The notes beneath the pieces are model-generated. The model ran no database searches. It worked only from the letters and a program-made list of their open reading frames with translations, and was not told where the DNA came from. A program made the position numbers and the translations under genes. DNA of 64,000 bases, from positions 100,512-164,511 of the forward strand of contig CAJTYW010000003.1 of the NCBI GenBank assembly GCA_910583995.1, in the 5' to 3' direction. Origin of the DNA: an uncultured Christensenella sp. (GTDB lineage Bacteria > Bacillota > Clostridia > Christensenellales > UBA3700). Positions 16,988 to 25,273 of the stretch are shown here, one piece after another (positions within the stretch are counted from its first letter, which is position 1; every line of letters begins with the position of its first letter).

Positions 16988-17823
16988 TTTCCTTTTTAAA
17001 ACAATTTAATATCGATTTTTGTGCGGTTTGTGACAATAATATTACAGATATAGTATTTTTAATGCCATATTATCCGTTTGAAAATTATGACAAAAATTGT
17101 GCTAGAATAGATAGTTTTTATATCGCATCAAATAGCCTATATAAAAAAGTAAAAGTGATTGAAAAAAAAGCTATTGAAAGCGGTTTTGAAATTGTTAAAA
17201 GACCCTTGCATCTTAAAAAAATAGCACAAAAAGGCGGGCTAGGCAGCGTACTTGATAATATGTTGCTTGCAAATAAAAATTACGGCACTAAAGTAACTTT
17301 GCAAGGCTTTTCCGTAAAAGGACAATTTGAGTATATTTCAGACGGAATTGTAAATAAAATTTGCGATAGCTGCCATAGGTGCGATATTGCTTGTCCAAAT
17401 AATGCTTTATGCAAAGGCGAATTTACAAGAGAAAAATGTATTAGACACAAGCAAGATTTTGCTAAAGAATACTATAGTATAGTAGGTAGCAGAGTTCTTG
17501 GTTGTGAAGAATGCCAAAATGTATGTCCATATAATAGCCATATTGAAAAAATAAAAATGCCTGATAATATTGCTGAAATTTTTGATATTCAAAATATTTT
17601 TAATATGATAAGAAGTGGCAAACGTTGTATGGCACCTATTAGTGATTTGATTGGTAGTAATATGGCAAGACCGACTTTTATTTTTAATTTGGTTATTAAT
17701 AGCTTGCTTGCATCAAACAATTATGAGTATACAGATATTATAAAGAGTTTTGTAAATAGTAATAATGAAGATATTAAAGCAAAAGTTCAATTTTATTTAG
17801 ATTGTGTAAACAAAATAAAATAA
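16981..17823 (+). CDS. QueG-like iron-sulfur protein (short epoxyqueuosine-reductase relative)
   Basis: 280 residues. The C-terminal half carries two 4Fe-4S motifs in QueG style: CDSCHRCDIACPNNAL (near 126-141) and CEECQNVCPYN (near 178-188). Before them, GGLGSVLDNMLLANKNYGTKVTLQGF corresponds to the QueG stretch around GW.GKN..LI....GS...LGE. QueG makes queuosine in tRNA, using cobalamin and two Fe-S clusters. This protein is about 100 residues shorter than QueG, its N-terminal domain is reduced and the C-terminal HEAT repeats are missing, so the reaction may differ. It overlaps yqeY by 7 bases (ATGTTAA). A ferredoxin-like electron-transfer role is the alternative. Confidence 0.65.
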   Translation: MLISFLKQFNIDFCAVCDNNITDIVFLMPYYPFENYDKNCARIDSFYIASNSLYKKVKVIEKKAIESGFEIVKRPLHLKKIAQKGGLGSVLDNMLLANKNYGTKVTLQGFSVKGQFEYISDGIVNKICDSCHRCDIACPNNALCKGEFTREKCIRHKQDFAKEYYSIVGSRVLGCEECQNVCPYNSHIEKIKMPDNIAEIFDIQNIFNMIRSGKRCMAPISDLIGSNMARPTFIFNLVINSLLASNNYEYTDIIKSFVNSNNEDIKAKVQFYLDCVNKIK

Positions 17824-17923
17824 ATTTTATTGTATTTATATTTGACAAATTGCGAGCTAATTAATTGTTGATAGGATATTTGATATTTAAAATGTGACAA
17901 AAAGGAACAAAAATAGTAAAATT

Positions 17924-17959
17924 ACCCCCTTGCTTTATGGTATAATTTAGCTTGGGGGT
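17924..17959 (+). promoter_or_regulatory. Possible promoter within CCCCC/GGGGG arms
   Basis: TATAAT (17941-17946) lies between ACCCCC (17924-17929) and GGGGGT (17954-17959), and the G-run is also the likely ribosome binding site for the gene at 17966. Pairing of the arms in RNA is unlikely if transcription starts after the TATAAT. No good -35 is seen. Confidence 0.35.
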
Positions 17960-17965
17960 GTTGCT

Positions 17966-19099
17966 ATGCTTTACACACAATTTGAAGATAATTTTGCTAA
18001 ATGTAAAAATGTAAGAATTGAAAATAATATTGCCGAAGAAGTATTATCCGACATAAAAAAATTGACTAAAGCCGGAGTGATTAATGTCATTTATACTGAA
18101 AATAAAATTGACCTTGCAAGTGAAATTGAAGTATTATTAAATCGTGCAGGATACATTGCAAAAATAACTTTATTAAGTAATGATATTTTTGTGGACGAAC
18201 TGCAAGATAATTGCGAAGGAATAGTATTATTGGGTAGTAGTTTATCAAAATTGATTTGCGGAAATAAATGCTTGATTGTAGCAGACGAATTGCATTTGTT
18301 TGAAATTTTACATAAAGATTATTATTCCGTCATTGTGGACGAAAAAACTATAAAAAACAGCAGTGCAGGCGAACTTGCAGGTGGTTACGGAATTTTAATG
18401 GCGAAGCTAATTGCTTGCTTTGATTATAAGCTTTCTTGTATCGCTTATAGCAAAAATGATAATTTGAGCATAATATCTGAGATTGAAGAAGTAATAATAA
18501 GTATGTTTTTAAAGACATATACTTTTAATTTTGATGAAAGTTTTTCAAGAGATTTAGCTATGACTATTATAAGTGTAGGAATGCTTGAGAGTATGCTTAA
18601 TAAAATAGATATACTTAGCGGCTATGACATTTGCAGTTTGCTTGTCAAAAAAGTGAGCAAAAGCAATAATGGAAAAAATGAATTTGCTATGCTAGTTGGT
18701 TGGTATATTTTAAATGTTGTAAAAAGCCTTATCAAAAATGAGTCAAAAGATTTGTTTTTGCCTAGCGATATTATTGCTGACTTGGAGTTTGTAAGCGGTA
18801 AGGCGGAAATTAGTAAATTGCAATTGCTTAATTTGATTGATAATATTGTGGCAAGTGAGTATACAAGATTATTGTTTATAAGCTTTGAGTATAAAAACGA
18901 GATAGAAAAAAGTATTAATAAAATATATACGCCTTGTCAAAACGCAATAAAAAATTTCAGACGCATATATTACGATGCGGGACTAGAGATAGCAGCAAGT
19001 ATAACTATGAAAGACTTGTCCGAATGTGTGCTAAGAAGCGTAATATTTAATCCGCAATATAGCTTTTTAAAAATGTACAGGATACTGGGTATAGCCTAA
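17966..19099 (+). CDS. Unrecognised protein, resembling a degenerate glycerol-1-phosphate dehydrogenase/iron-ADH fold
   Basis: 377 residues, no signal peptide or membrane helix. Two stretches recall the DHQ-synthase/iron-alcohol-dehydrogenase superfamily: IVLLGSSLSKLI (near 92) at the place of the NAD-binding GGGS..D..K motif, and YSVIVDEKTIKNSSAGELAGGYGILMAKL (split: YSVIVDEKTIKNSS then AGELAGGYGILMAKL, near 127-155), which parallels the D..VL...P.R..AAG.GD.L.K segment of glycerol-1-phosphate dehydrogenases. The glycine triplet is degraded, the Asp expected in GYGD is Ile, and no His pair is found where the metal ligands should be. If the relationship is right, the protein has probably lost dehydrogenase activity. 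Confidence in the family is modest; the reading frame itself is clear. Confidence 0.45.
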   Translation: MLYTQFEDNFAKCKNVRIENNIAEEVLSDIKKLTKAGVINVIYTENKIDLASEIEVLLNRAGYIAKITLLSNDIFVDELQDNCEGIVLLGSSLSKLICGNKCLIVADELHLFEILHKDYYSVIVDEKTIKNSSAGELAGGYGILMAKLIACFDYKLSCIAYSKNDNLSIISEIEEVIISMFLKTYTFNFDESFSRDLAMTIISVGMLESMLNKIDILSGYDICSLLVKKVSKSNNGKNEFAMLVGWYILNVVKSLIKNESKDLFLPSDIIADLEFVSGKAEISKLQLLNLIDNIVASEYTRLLFISFEYKNEIEKSINKIYTPCQNAIKNFRRIYYDAGLEIAASITMKDLSECVLRSVIFNPQYSFLKMYRILGIA

Positions 19100-19130
19100 A
19101 AGCCACTAATTAGTGGCTTTTATTTTTTTT
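19098..19130. terminator. Bidirectional terminator between convergent genes
   Basis: AAAAGCCACTAAT pairs with ATTAGTGGCTTTT directly after the stop at 19099, followed by a T run. The opposite strand gives a terminator for the gene ending at 19134. Confidence 0.85.
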
Positions 19131-19133
19131 ATA

Positions 19134-19913
19134 TTATTTGTTTTTAACTTCAAATATTTCGTATTTGCCTGTATACTTTTGAGACCTGCCCCTTATTACG
19201 CTTATTATTGCAAGCAGTATATTTACAGAGCCTAAAATTATATAATAAGTTTTAAAAGGTATTAAAAAACTGAAAGCAAACAAAACAATTGCTACAAACA
19301 AAAATTTTTTGATATTGGATTTGTCAAATATAATATCAAATATATTTGTGCTGTAATTTAATTTTCCAATTTTAATACTTAGTTTGTCAGATAGTAATTT
19401 TTGTGATTTTAGCAATTTAAATACGATTTTCAGCGGGATAAACTTTAAATTGTCAGCAAAATTAAATAAAGTTATTGCAGCGTTTTTAGGTAGTTCCTTT
19501 GCAATAAGATAGCATTTTTCCACCCCGCATTGTTTTGCGATTTTGCTATATTTCAAAATTTCGTCAGGTGACAAATTTCCGAATTTTGCCGAGCATACAA
19601 TCATAATATTAAGCGGTGAAATCAAATAATCATTTGCTTTTTTAAATTCCATATTTTCAAACACTATCATTAATTTATCGTATATGTAGTTTGCACCTTG
19701 CACACTGACATAAAGCTCAAAATTTTTATAGTTTATTCTTTTGCTGTTTATTTTTTGAATAAATGAAATAACAATCAATCCTAACAAAGCAAATAGCGCT
19801 GCTAGGATAGTTTTTATTGCCACATTTTGTGATATGAAATGACATATCAAATAAAATGGAATGAATAAACAAATAAAAGTCAGTAATCTGTCAATGTGTT
19901 TTTTTAATTTCAT
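19134..19913 (-). CDS. Membrane protein of unknown function
   Basis: 259 residues. Two membrane helices lie at the N-terminus (about 11-30 and 33-51) and two near the C-terminus (about 205-240). Between them is a soluble domain of about 150 residues with KNFELYVSVQGANYIYDKL, a predicted beta-alpha pattern and MIVCSAKFG. The layout (membrane hairpin plus a cytosolic alpha/beta domain) resembles some membrane-anchored nuclease-like proteins, but I see no catalytic PD-(D/E)XK or other motif and do not assign a family. It is divergent from nadD-yqeK and shares a 112-base promoter region with it. Confidence 0.5.
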   Translation of the reverse strand: MKLKKHIDRLLTFICLFIPFYLICHFISQNVAIKTILAALFALLGLIVISFIQKINSKRINYKNFELYVSVQGANYIYDKLMIVFENMEFKKANDYLISPLNIMIVCSAKFGNLSPDEILKYSKIAKQCGVEKCYLIAKELPKNAAITLFNFADNLKFIPLKIVFKLLKSQKLLSDKLSIKIGKLNYSTNIFDIIFDKSNIKKFLFVAIVLFAFSFLIPFKTYYIILGSVNILLAIISVIRGRSQKYTGKYEIFEVKNK

Positions 19914-19923
19914 AAAGTTATTA

Positions 19924-19952
19924 TTGACACTATTAATTTAATTTATTATACT
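19924..19952 (+). promoter_or_regulatory. Sigma-A-type promoter for nadD-yqeK
   Basis: TTGACA (19924-19929), a 17-base spacer and TATACT (19947-19952). The transcript leader is about 80 bases. Confidence 0.7.
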
Positions 19953-20040
19953 TTTTATATTAATTAAAAAATAAATCGGATTTATTTGTAAAAAGTAAAA
20001 ATATATTGCTAATTATATAAAAATAATGTATAATAGGAAT

Positions 20041-21168
20041 ATGAGTGAATTTATCGGAATTTATGGTGGTGCTTTTGACCCGCCGCATATCTCTCACATA
20101 CAAACTGCAAAAGCATTGCTACTTGAGAGAAAGTATGACAAATTAATATTGCTACCAAGCCATAATCCACCGCATAAAATGCTATCTGCAACTGATGCGG
20201 ACAGACTTAATATGCTAAAGTTTGTAACAGACAATAAAATTATACTTTCCGATTTGGAAATTAAGCGTGACGGAGTGGGCTATACTGTAGATATACTTCC
20301 TGAACTTATTAAACAATACGGGGATAATATAGAGTTTATAATTGGTGGAGATAGTTTTTTAAATTTTGATAAATGGTACAAGCCATTAGAAATTTTGAAA
20401 TTGGTAAAAATTTTGGTTGTCGCACGAGATGGTGAAGTTGAAAAATTGCAGGATAAACTAAAAGAATATGATAATATTCCTAAACTTGGCATTACTATTG
20501 CAAAATATCTGCCAAAAAGTATGTCGTCAAGTGAGATAAGGAACAAATTGCGTTTGCATATTGTAACTTGCGATTTGTTGGATAAAAAAGTAATATACTA
20601 TATTAATAAGCACAATTTATATAATGAATATGACAGCTTGGTTAAAAAATTGAAATCGCAGCTGAGTGAAGAAAGGTTTTTGCATACTCAAGGAGTAGTG
20701 CTTTATGCCTTAAAGTATGCTGATAAGCTAAAACTTGACTATAATAAAGTGTTTATTGCAAGTCTTTTGCACGACTCTGCAAAAACTGGCCTAAATTATG
20801 ATTATATATATAATAAAAATTTAGTGCCGATAGATAGCAAAAACACACCTGTTGCTCACGCATTTTGCGGTGCGGTTGTTGCTAAGTTAGAGTATGGTAT
20901 AGAGAACAAAGAAATTCTTGATGCAATATATTGTCATACAACGGCAAAGCCAAATATGTCACAGCTTGCAAAGCTTATTTATTGTGCGGATATGCTTGAA
21001 GAAGGACGAAATTTTGACGGAGTAGAAAAGCTGAGAGAGATTTTTGATAAAGATTTTGAACAAGGTTTTGTAGCTTGTCTAAAACAAACGGTAGAGTTTT
21101 TAAAAAGCGGAAATAAGGAAATTTATCATTTAACGCTAGATGCGTACGAATTTTACAACAAAGCCTAA
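20041..21168 (+). CDS. nadD: NadD-YqeK fusion: nicotinate-nucleotide adenylyltransferase plus HD-domain phosphohydrolase
   Basis: 375 residues from ATG 20041, chosen over 20026 because AGGA lies just before it and nothing precedes the upstream ATG. Residues 1-195 are NadD, which makes deamido-NAD from NaMN and ATP: GIYGGAFDPPHISH (the family's GH is SH here), SHNPPHK and SMSSSEIR. From about 200 the protein is a YqeK-type HD domain: LHTQGVVLYALKYADK, then LLHDSAK; the family hydrolyses diadenosine tetraphosphate (Ap4A). The two are usually adjacent separate genes (nadD-yqeK-rsfS), and rsfS follows here 35 bases downstream, so this is a fusion of neighbours. One promoter lies upstream. Confidence 0.85.
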   Translation: MSEFIGIYGGAFDPPHISHIQTAKALLLERKYDKLILLPSHNPPHKMLSATDADRLNMLKFVTDNKIILSDLEIKRDGVGYTVDILPELIKQYGDNIEFIIGGDSFLNFDKWYKPLEILKLVKILVVARDGEVEKLQDKLKEYDNIPKLGITIAKYLPKSMSSSEIRNKLRLHIVTCDLLDKKVIYYINKHNLYNEYDSLVKKLKSQLSEERFLHTQGVVLYALKYADKLKLDYNKVFIASLLHDSAKTGLNYDYIYNKNLVPIDSKNTPVAHAFCGAVVAKLEYGIENKEILDAIYCHTTAKPNMSQLAKLIYCADMLEEGRNFDGVEKLREIFDKDFEQGFVACLKQTVEFLKSGNKEIYHLTLDAYEFYNKA

Positions 21169-21203
21169 ATGGTAATAAAATTAAAGTAATTTAAGGAGAA
21201 AAT

Positions 21204-21563
21204 ATGGAATATACAGCAGAACAAATTAAAGATTTAGTAGTTGAAGCTTGCCTTGATAAAAAAGCAAAAGATATAGTGGTTATAAAGGTTGACCACTTGA
21301 CAGTAATTGCAGATTATTTAGTTGTTGCAAGTGGTAAGTCAACATCTCAAGTAAAGGCGATAGCAAACAATATTGATGACCATTTATCAAAAGCAGGTGT
21401 AGAGCCTATCGGAAGAGAAGGTATACCTGAAGGAAGATGGGCAGTTGTGGATTATGGTGTTGTACTTGCACACGTGTTTAATGAAGAAAGTAGAAAGTTA
21501 TATCTATTAGACCAACTTTGGAGTGACGGCAGTAATGTCACTATGATAGAAAACAAAGACTGA
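21204..21563 (+). CDS. rsfS: Ribosomal silencing factor RsfS
   Basis: A 119-residue protein that binds ribosomal protein uL14 and blocks joining of the subunits in slow growth. Family landmarks are present: KKAKDIVVIKV, ADYLVVASGKSTSQVKAIA, the GREG.PEGRW.V.DYG motif (GREGIPEGRWAVVDYG), VLAHVF and the Y.L..LW element near the end (YLLDQLWSDG). Length is normal (105-125). It starts after AAGGAGAAAAT and follows the nadD-yqeK fusion by 35 bases, the usual arrangement in Bacillota. Confidence 0.95.
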   Translation: MEYTAEQIKDLVVEACLDKKAKDIVVIKVDHLTVIADYLVVASGKSTSQVKAIANNIDDHLSKAGVEPIGREGIPEGRWAVVDYGVVLAHVFNEESRKLYLLDQLWSDGSNVTMIENKD

Positions 21564-21583
21564 CATTTTGCATTTATGCCGCC

Positions 21584-22009
21584 TTGCATAATTTGGTAAA
21601 CTTTGCTAATAATAATTGTATGAACAATTATATTATGTATGAAAATGTAGCAAATGTTTCTAATATTTCAGGCTATGAAAAAGATTATAACTATTTAATA
21701 GTTAATGACGCAAAACAATATGATTTTGTGCAAGTTGTGCTTAGTGTAGGCAAAATCAGACAAGCAGTTTGTTATGAACTAAAAACTGGAGAAGTTTTGG
21801 TTGGGGCACTTACAGAGCCATTATTTTCACTTTCGGAAAGACTTATTCTAATGCAGGATATAGAGAAAAAAGTGAATGAAATTACAGGTAAAAAGGTGTA
21901 TGTAACCTTTGATACAGACTTGTTTGTAGCCATAAGTAAATGTAAAGACGATGAAAAGGCCGGTAAGCTAAAAGAGTTAATTTTTATGCGAAATAGTGCT
22001 AGAATGTAA
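21584..22009 (+). CDS. Small protein of unknown function downstream of rsfS
   Basis: Up to 141 residues; the first codon of the frame is TTG, with in-frame ATGs at 21620 and 21635. None has a clear ribosome binding site, so the start is uncertain. The protein is soluble and acidic. Its second half (LSERLILMQDIEKKVNEITG followed by KVYVTFDTDLFVAIS, written here in two parts) has a helix-strand layout reminiscent of YhcN/YlaJ-type domains, in which a helix precedes V.V..D.D..V.I; there is no signal peptide or lipobox to support that. It lies 20 bases after rsfS and probably in its transcript. A promoter for the next gene follows. Confidence 0.5.
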   Translation: MHNLVNFANNNCMNNYIMYENVANVSNISGYEKDYNYLIVNDAKQYDFVQVVLSVGKIRQAVCYELKTGEVLVGALTEPLFSLSERLILMQDIEKKVNEITGKKVYVTFDTDLFVAISKCKDDEKAGKLKELIFMRNSARM

Positions 22010-22026
22010 AATGTGTTAAAAATGTC

Positions 22027-22055
22027 TTGCCTTTTGTATAGTTTTATGTTATAAT
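22027..22055 (+). promoter_or_regulatory. Sigma-A-type promoter for the response regulator
   Basis: TTGCCT (22027-22032), a 17-base spacer and TATAAT (22050-22055), 30 bases before the start codon. Confidence 0.65.
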
Positions 22056-22085
22056 TATGTAAATCAATTAGGAGAGGGTTTAAAA

Positions 22086-22769
22086 ATGAAATATTCAATT
22101 TACGCTGTAGATGATGATGAAAGCATTAGAGACTTATACAAGTACACTTTTGAACCTTTAGGTTATGAGTGTCGAACCTTTCATTCAGCAGAAGAGTTGT
22201 TTGTCGCATTGGAGAAGAATTTACCTAATGTTTTATTAATGGATGTTATGTTACCGGGTATGGACGGTATTTCGGCTGTTAAAATTCTTCGTGAACAGTA
22301 TCAGACTCTTTCAATAATCATTGTAAGTAGCAAAAGTGATGAAATCAGTAAAGTACGTGGTCTGGACTCTGGTGCAGATGACTACATAGCAAAACCATTT
22401 GGTGTGCTTGAGCTTGTAGCAAGGGTAAAAGTCAGTATTCGTAAGCAAAATTTTGCAAAAGAAGAATCAACTGTTTTTGAATATGGCGATATACTTTTGA
22501 ACAATGACGAGCATATTGTAACTGTCAATGGTAATGTCGTAAAAATGACTTTGAAAGAATTTAACTTATTAAAACTTTTAATGTCAAAAGCAGGCAATGT
22601 CGTACCTAGGGAATCAATCCTTAACGATGTTTGGGGCTTTGAGTATTATGGTAAAACTCGTACTTTGGATATGCACGTTAAGTCTTTAAGAAGTAAGCTG
22701 TCAGAGTTTAGTAATAAAGAATATATCCAAACTATAAGAGGTGTGGGATATAAGTTTATCAATCAATAA
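22086..22769 (+). CDS. OmpR/PhoB-family response regulator
   Basis: 227 residues: a receiver domain (1-120) with acidic pocket DDDE (9-12), phosphorylatable Asp53 (LLMDVMLPG) and Lys103 (IAKPFG), then a winged-helix DNA-binding domain (about 130-227) with MTLKEFNLLKLLM, RESILNDVWG, RTLDMHVKSLRSKL and IRGVGYKF. It is a transcription factor activated by phosphorylation. No histidine kinase gene lies on either side, so its partner is elsewhere or it is an orphan. It has its own promoter, an AGGAGAGG ribosome binding site and a terminator. Confidence 0.9.
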   Translation: MKYSIYAVDDDESIRDLYKYTFEPLGYECRTFHSAEELFVALEKNLPNVLLMDVMLPGMDGISAVKILREQYQTLSIIIVSSKSDEISKVRGLDSGADDYIAKPFGVLELVARVKVSIRKQNFAKEESTVFEYGDILLNNDEHIVTVNGNVVKMTLKEFNLLKLLMSKAGNVVPRESILNDVWGFEYYGKTRTLDMHVKSLRSKLSEFSNKEYIQTIRGVGYKFINQ

Positions 22770-22781
22770 TTATTAAAATTA

Positions 22782-22813
22782 AAATATTCCCTTGAGTACG
22801 GGAATATTTTTTT
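22782..22813 (+). terminator. Intrinsic terminator after the response regulator
   Basis: AAATATTCCC (22782-22791) pairs with GGGAATATTT (22800-22809), followed by T's. Confidence 0.8.
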
Positions 22814-22973
22814 GCTTAAATTAATTTTAAATTTATTATTATATCTAAGTTTAAAATTATGTAGTCAATATATGTTTAATTGTATCGTTTTAAATATTAT
22901 GAAATTTATTAAAGCTGCATTTAACAAAATTGCTTCAAAAATCGATACTATTTTAATGTGTGAATAGTATTAC

Positions 22974-23002
22974 TTGACATAAAAGCTAAATAATGATAAA
23001 AT
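22974..23002 (+). promoter_or_regulatory. Sigma-A-type promoter for the YgiQ-type gene
   Basis: TTGACA (22974-22979), a 17-base spacer and TAAAAT (22997-23002). It covers the first in-frame ATG (22993), so that ATG would not be on the transcript. Confidence 0.7.
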
Positions 23003-23019
23003 TTATAAAAGGTAAATTT

Positions 23020-25023
23020 ATGGAATTTTTGGCAGTTAAAAAAGAAGAATTAAATGGTAGACAACCTGATTTTGTTTATGTGACGGGGGAAGCGTATTGC
23101 GACCACCCATCTTTTGGTACTGCAATAATCACCAGAATGCTTGAGCATTTAGGCTTTTTGGTTGCAATAATTCCACAGCCGCAAAAAGATATTGATTATC
23201 TTGAATTCGGTACTCCAAAATACGGCTTTTTTGTGTCCAGCGGTGTTGTTGATAGTATGGTCAATAATTACACAGTTGCAAAAATTAAAAGAACGCGTGA
23301 TGTTTATAGCGAAGGCGGAGATATTGGAAAAAGACCAGATAGAGCTGTTTGTGTTTATACAAAAACTTTAAAAAGACTGTTTCCAAATGTACCTGTCGTG
23401 ATTGGTGGTATTGAAGCGTCATTGAGAAGATTTGCACATTATGACTATTGGGCGGATAAAGTTTTGCCTAGTATATTAGTTGATAGCAATGCGGATTTAC
23501 TTATTTACGGAATGGGTGAAACACCTATTTTAGATATTGCAAAAAATATAAAAAAAGGCGTACCACTAGATAAAATGAGAGATATTGAAGGGGTATGCTA
23601 TTTAGAAAATTACGAAAAATTATCAAAAAAATTAAAAACGCAGATTGAAGAACATTCAGCTATTTTCTGTCCAAGTTTTGAAGAAGTTGTGGAAAATAAA
23701 AAGTCGTATGTTAAAGCATTTAATATGCAATCACAAAACAATGACCATATAACTGCAAAAATTTTGTTGCAAAAACAGCCTGACGGCAGATATCTTGTGC
23801 AAAATATCCCGCAAAGGTCTGCAACTGTTGAAGAAATGGATATGGTTTATTCTCTTCCTTATGCACGCAATTATCACCCAATGTATACACGGGGAGTACC
23901 TGCAATTGAAGAAGTAAAATATTCTATTACTTCTCAAAGGGGGTGTTTTGGCGGTTGTAGTTATTGTGCAATTACATATCACCAAGGCAGAACTATTCAA
24001 AAAAGAAGTAAAGAGTCTATTATTAGAGAAGTAAAAATTTTTACTGCTGATAAAGATTTTAAAGGTTATGTACACGATGTTGGTGGTCCTACCGCTAATT
24101 TTAGAAATGTATCTTGCAAAAGCCAAAAGAAAAATGGCGTTTGTTTAAAGAAAAATTGTATTGGTTACAAACCTTGTGCAAATTTGGAAGTTTCACATAC
24201 TGAATATCTTGATTTGCTTAGAGAGTTAAGGGAGCTTGAAGGAGTTAAAAAAGTATTTATCCGCAGTGGTATAAGATACGACTATTTGATGATGGATAGC
24301 GATGATGCTTTTATGACGGAATTAATCAAGCACCACATTAGCGGACAACTAAAAGTTGCTCCCGAACATACAGAAGATAGTGTGTTAAAACTTATGAATA
24401 AACCACCTTTCCGAGTTTATAGGGAGTTTAAGGCTAAGTTTGATAAAATCAATCAAAGTCTTGGTAAAAAGCAGTATTTAGTGCCTTATCTTATCTCATC
24501 TCACCCAGGTTGCACCTTAAAAGATGCAGTAAGACTTGCAGAATATTTAAAAAGTATAAATTATATGCCTGAGCAGGTACAAGATTTTTATCCTACACCA
24601 TCTACAAAATCAACTTGTATGTATTATACAGGTTTAAACCCCGATACTTTGGAAGAGATTTTTGTGCCAAAAACTAAAGAAGAGAAGAAAATGCAAAGAG
24701 CATTGCTACAATATCGTAAAAAAGAGAATTACGATATAGTACACAAAGCTTTGGAACTTGCAGGAAGAAAAGACTTGATTGGCTTTGGCTTAAATTGTTT
24801 GATAAAACCGACTAAGGAAGAAGCTATAAACAATAGTTTAACAACAAACAATAAAAAGCAGGGTAATGTTACAAATAGTAATAGTAAAAATAAAATCGAC
24901 TTTTCTAAAAACAATAAATCAAGCAATAAAGCGGGTGGATATAATAAAAACAAACCCGATTTTAATAAAACAAGTAATAAAGGCAAAAAAACAAGCGGGC
25001 ATAAGACTTCTAAAAACAGATAA
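23020..25023 (+). CDS. YgiQ-family radical SAM protein (UPF0313)
   Basis: 667 residues from ATG 23020; the ATG at 22993 is rejected because a promoter overlaps it and because family members begin near FL....EE. The N-terminal domain shows DFVYVTGEAYCDHPSFGTAI and GGIEASLRRFAHYDYW. The radical SAM cluster motif is CFGGCSYC (Cys309, Cys313, Cys316). C-terminal parts of the core show VAPEHTED and YLISSHPGC. The family has no settled reaction. The last 50 or so residues are a Lys/Asn/Ser low-complexity tail that may bind nucleic acid. Leader is only about ten bases with a weak ribosome binding site (AAAAGG). Confidence 0.9.
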   Translation: MEFLAVKKEELNGRQPDFVYVTGEAYCDHPSFGTAIITRMLEHLGFLVAIIPQPQKDIDYLEFGTPKYGFFVSSGVVDSMVNNYTVAKIKRTRDVYSEGGDIGKRPDRAVCVYTKTLKRLFPNVPVVIGGIEASLRRFAHYDYWADKVLPSILVDSNADLLIYGMGETPILDIAKNIKKGVPLDKMRDIEGVCYLENYEKLSKKLKTQIEEHSAIFCPSFEEVVENKKSYVKAFNMQSQNNDHITAKILLQKQPDGRYLVQNIPQRSATVEEMDMVYSLPYARNYHPMYTRGVPAIEEVKYSITSQRGCFGGCSYCAITYHQGRTIQKRSKESIIREVKIFTADKDFKGYVHDVGGPTANFRNVSCKSQKKNGVCLKKNCIGYKPCANLEVSHTEYLDLLRELRELEGVKKVFIRSGIRYDYLMMDSDDAFMTELIKHHISGQLKVAPEHTEDSVLKLMNKPPFRVYREFKAKFDKINQSLGKKQYLVPYLISSHPGCTLKDAVRLAEYLKSINYMPEQVQDFYPTPSTKSTCMYYTGLNPDTLEEIFVPKTKEEKKMQRALLQYRKKENYDIVHKALELAGRKDLIGFGLNCLIKPTKEEAINNSLTTNNKKQGNVTNSNSKNKIDFSKNNKSSNKAGGYNKNKPDFNKTSNKGKKTSGHKTSKNR

Positions 25024-25040
25024 TCAAAACCAATAAAGCA

Positions 25041-25072
25041 AAAAATAAGCAGTTTTCACTGCTTATTTTTTT
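25041..25072 (+). terminator. Intrinsic terminator after the YgiQ-type gene
   Basis: AAAAATAAGCAGT (25041-25053) pairs with ACTGCTTATTTTT (25058-25070), with a four-base loop and a T run. Confidence 0.85.
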
Positions 25073-25201
25073 ATAAAATATTGCTATCTATAAATTGTTT
25101 TTTATTAAATTAATAAATTATGATTAAAGAGCGTTATTTATAATATACTAAATAAAATATATATTAATGTTTAAATTTAAAATAATAAATTTTTAAAAGA
25201 T

Positions 25202-25220
25202 TTTATCTAATTTAGATAAA
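25202..25220. promoter_or_regulatory. 19-bp palindrome with half-sites like the MarR operator
   Basis: TTTATCTAATTTAGATAAA is a perfect palindrome around one central base. Its arms, TTTATCTAA/TTAGATAAA, are identical to those of the operator-like repeat at 49954-49976, but the spacing is 1 instead of 5 bases. It lies between the 3' ends of convergent genes. Confidence 0.3.
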
Positions 25221-25254
25221 CAAAAAACTTCTGATTTTACTCAGAAGTTTTTTG
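25221..25254. terminator. Terminator for the giant lipoprotein gene (bidirectional)
   Basis: AAAAAACTTCTGA (25222-25234) pairs with TCAGAAGTTTTTT (25241-25253), symmetrical enough to act on both strands. Confidence 0.85.
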
Positions 25255-25273
25255 TTATTCGGAATATTTTTTA

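Noticed and set aside
22993..23019. First ATG of the YgiQ-type frame
   Set aside because: A TTGACA-17-TAAAAT promoter overlaps it, so it would not be transcribed; family members align from the ATG at 23020.
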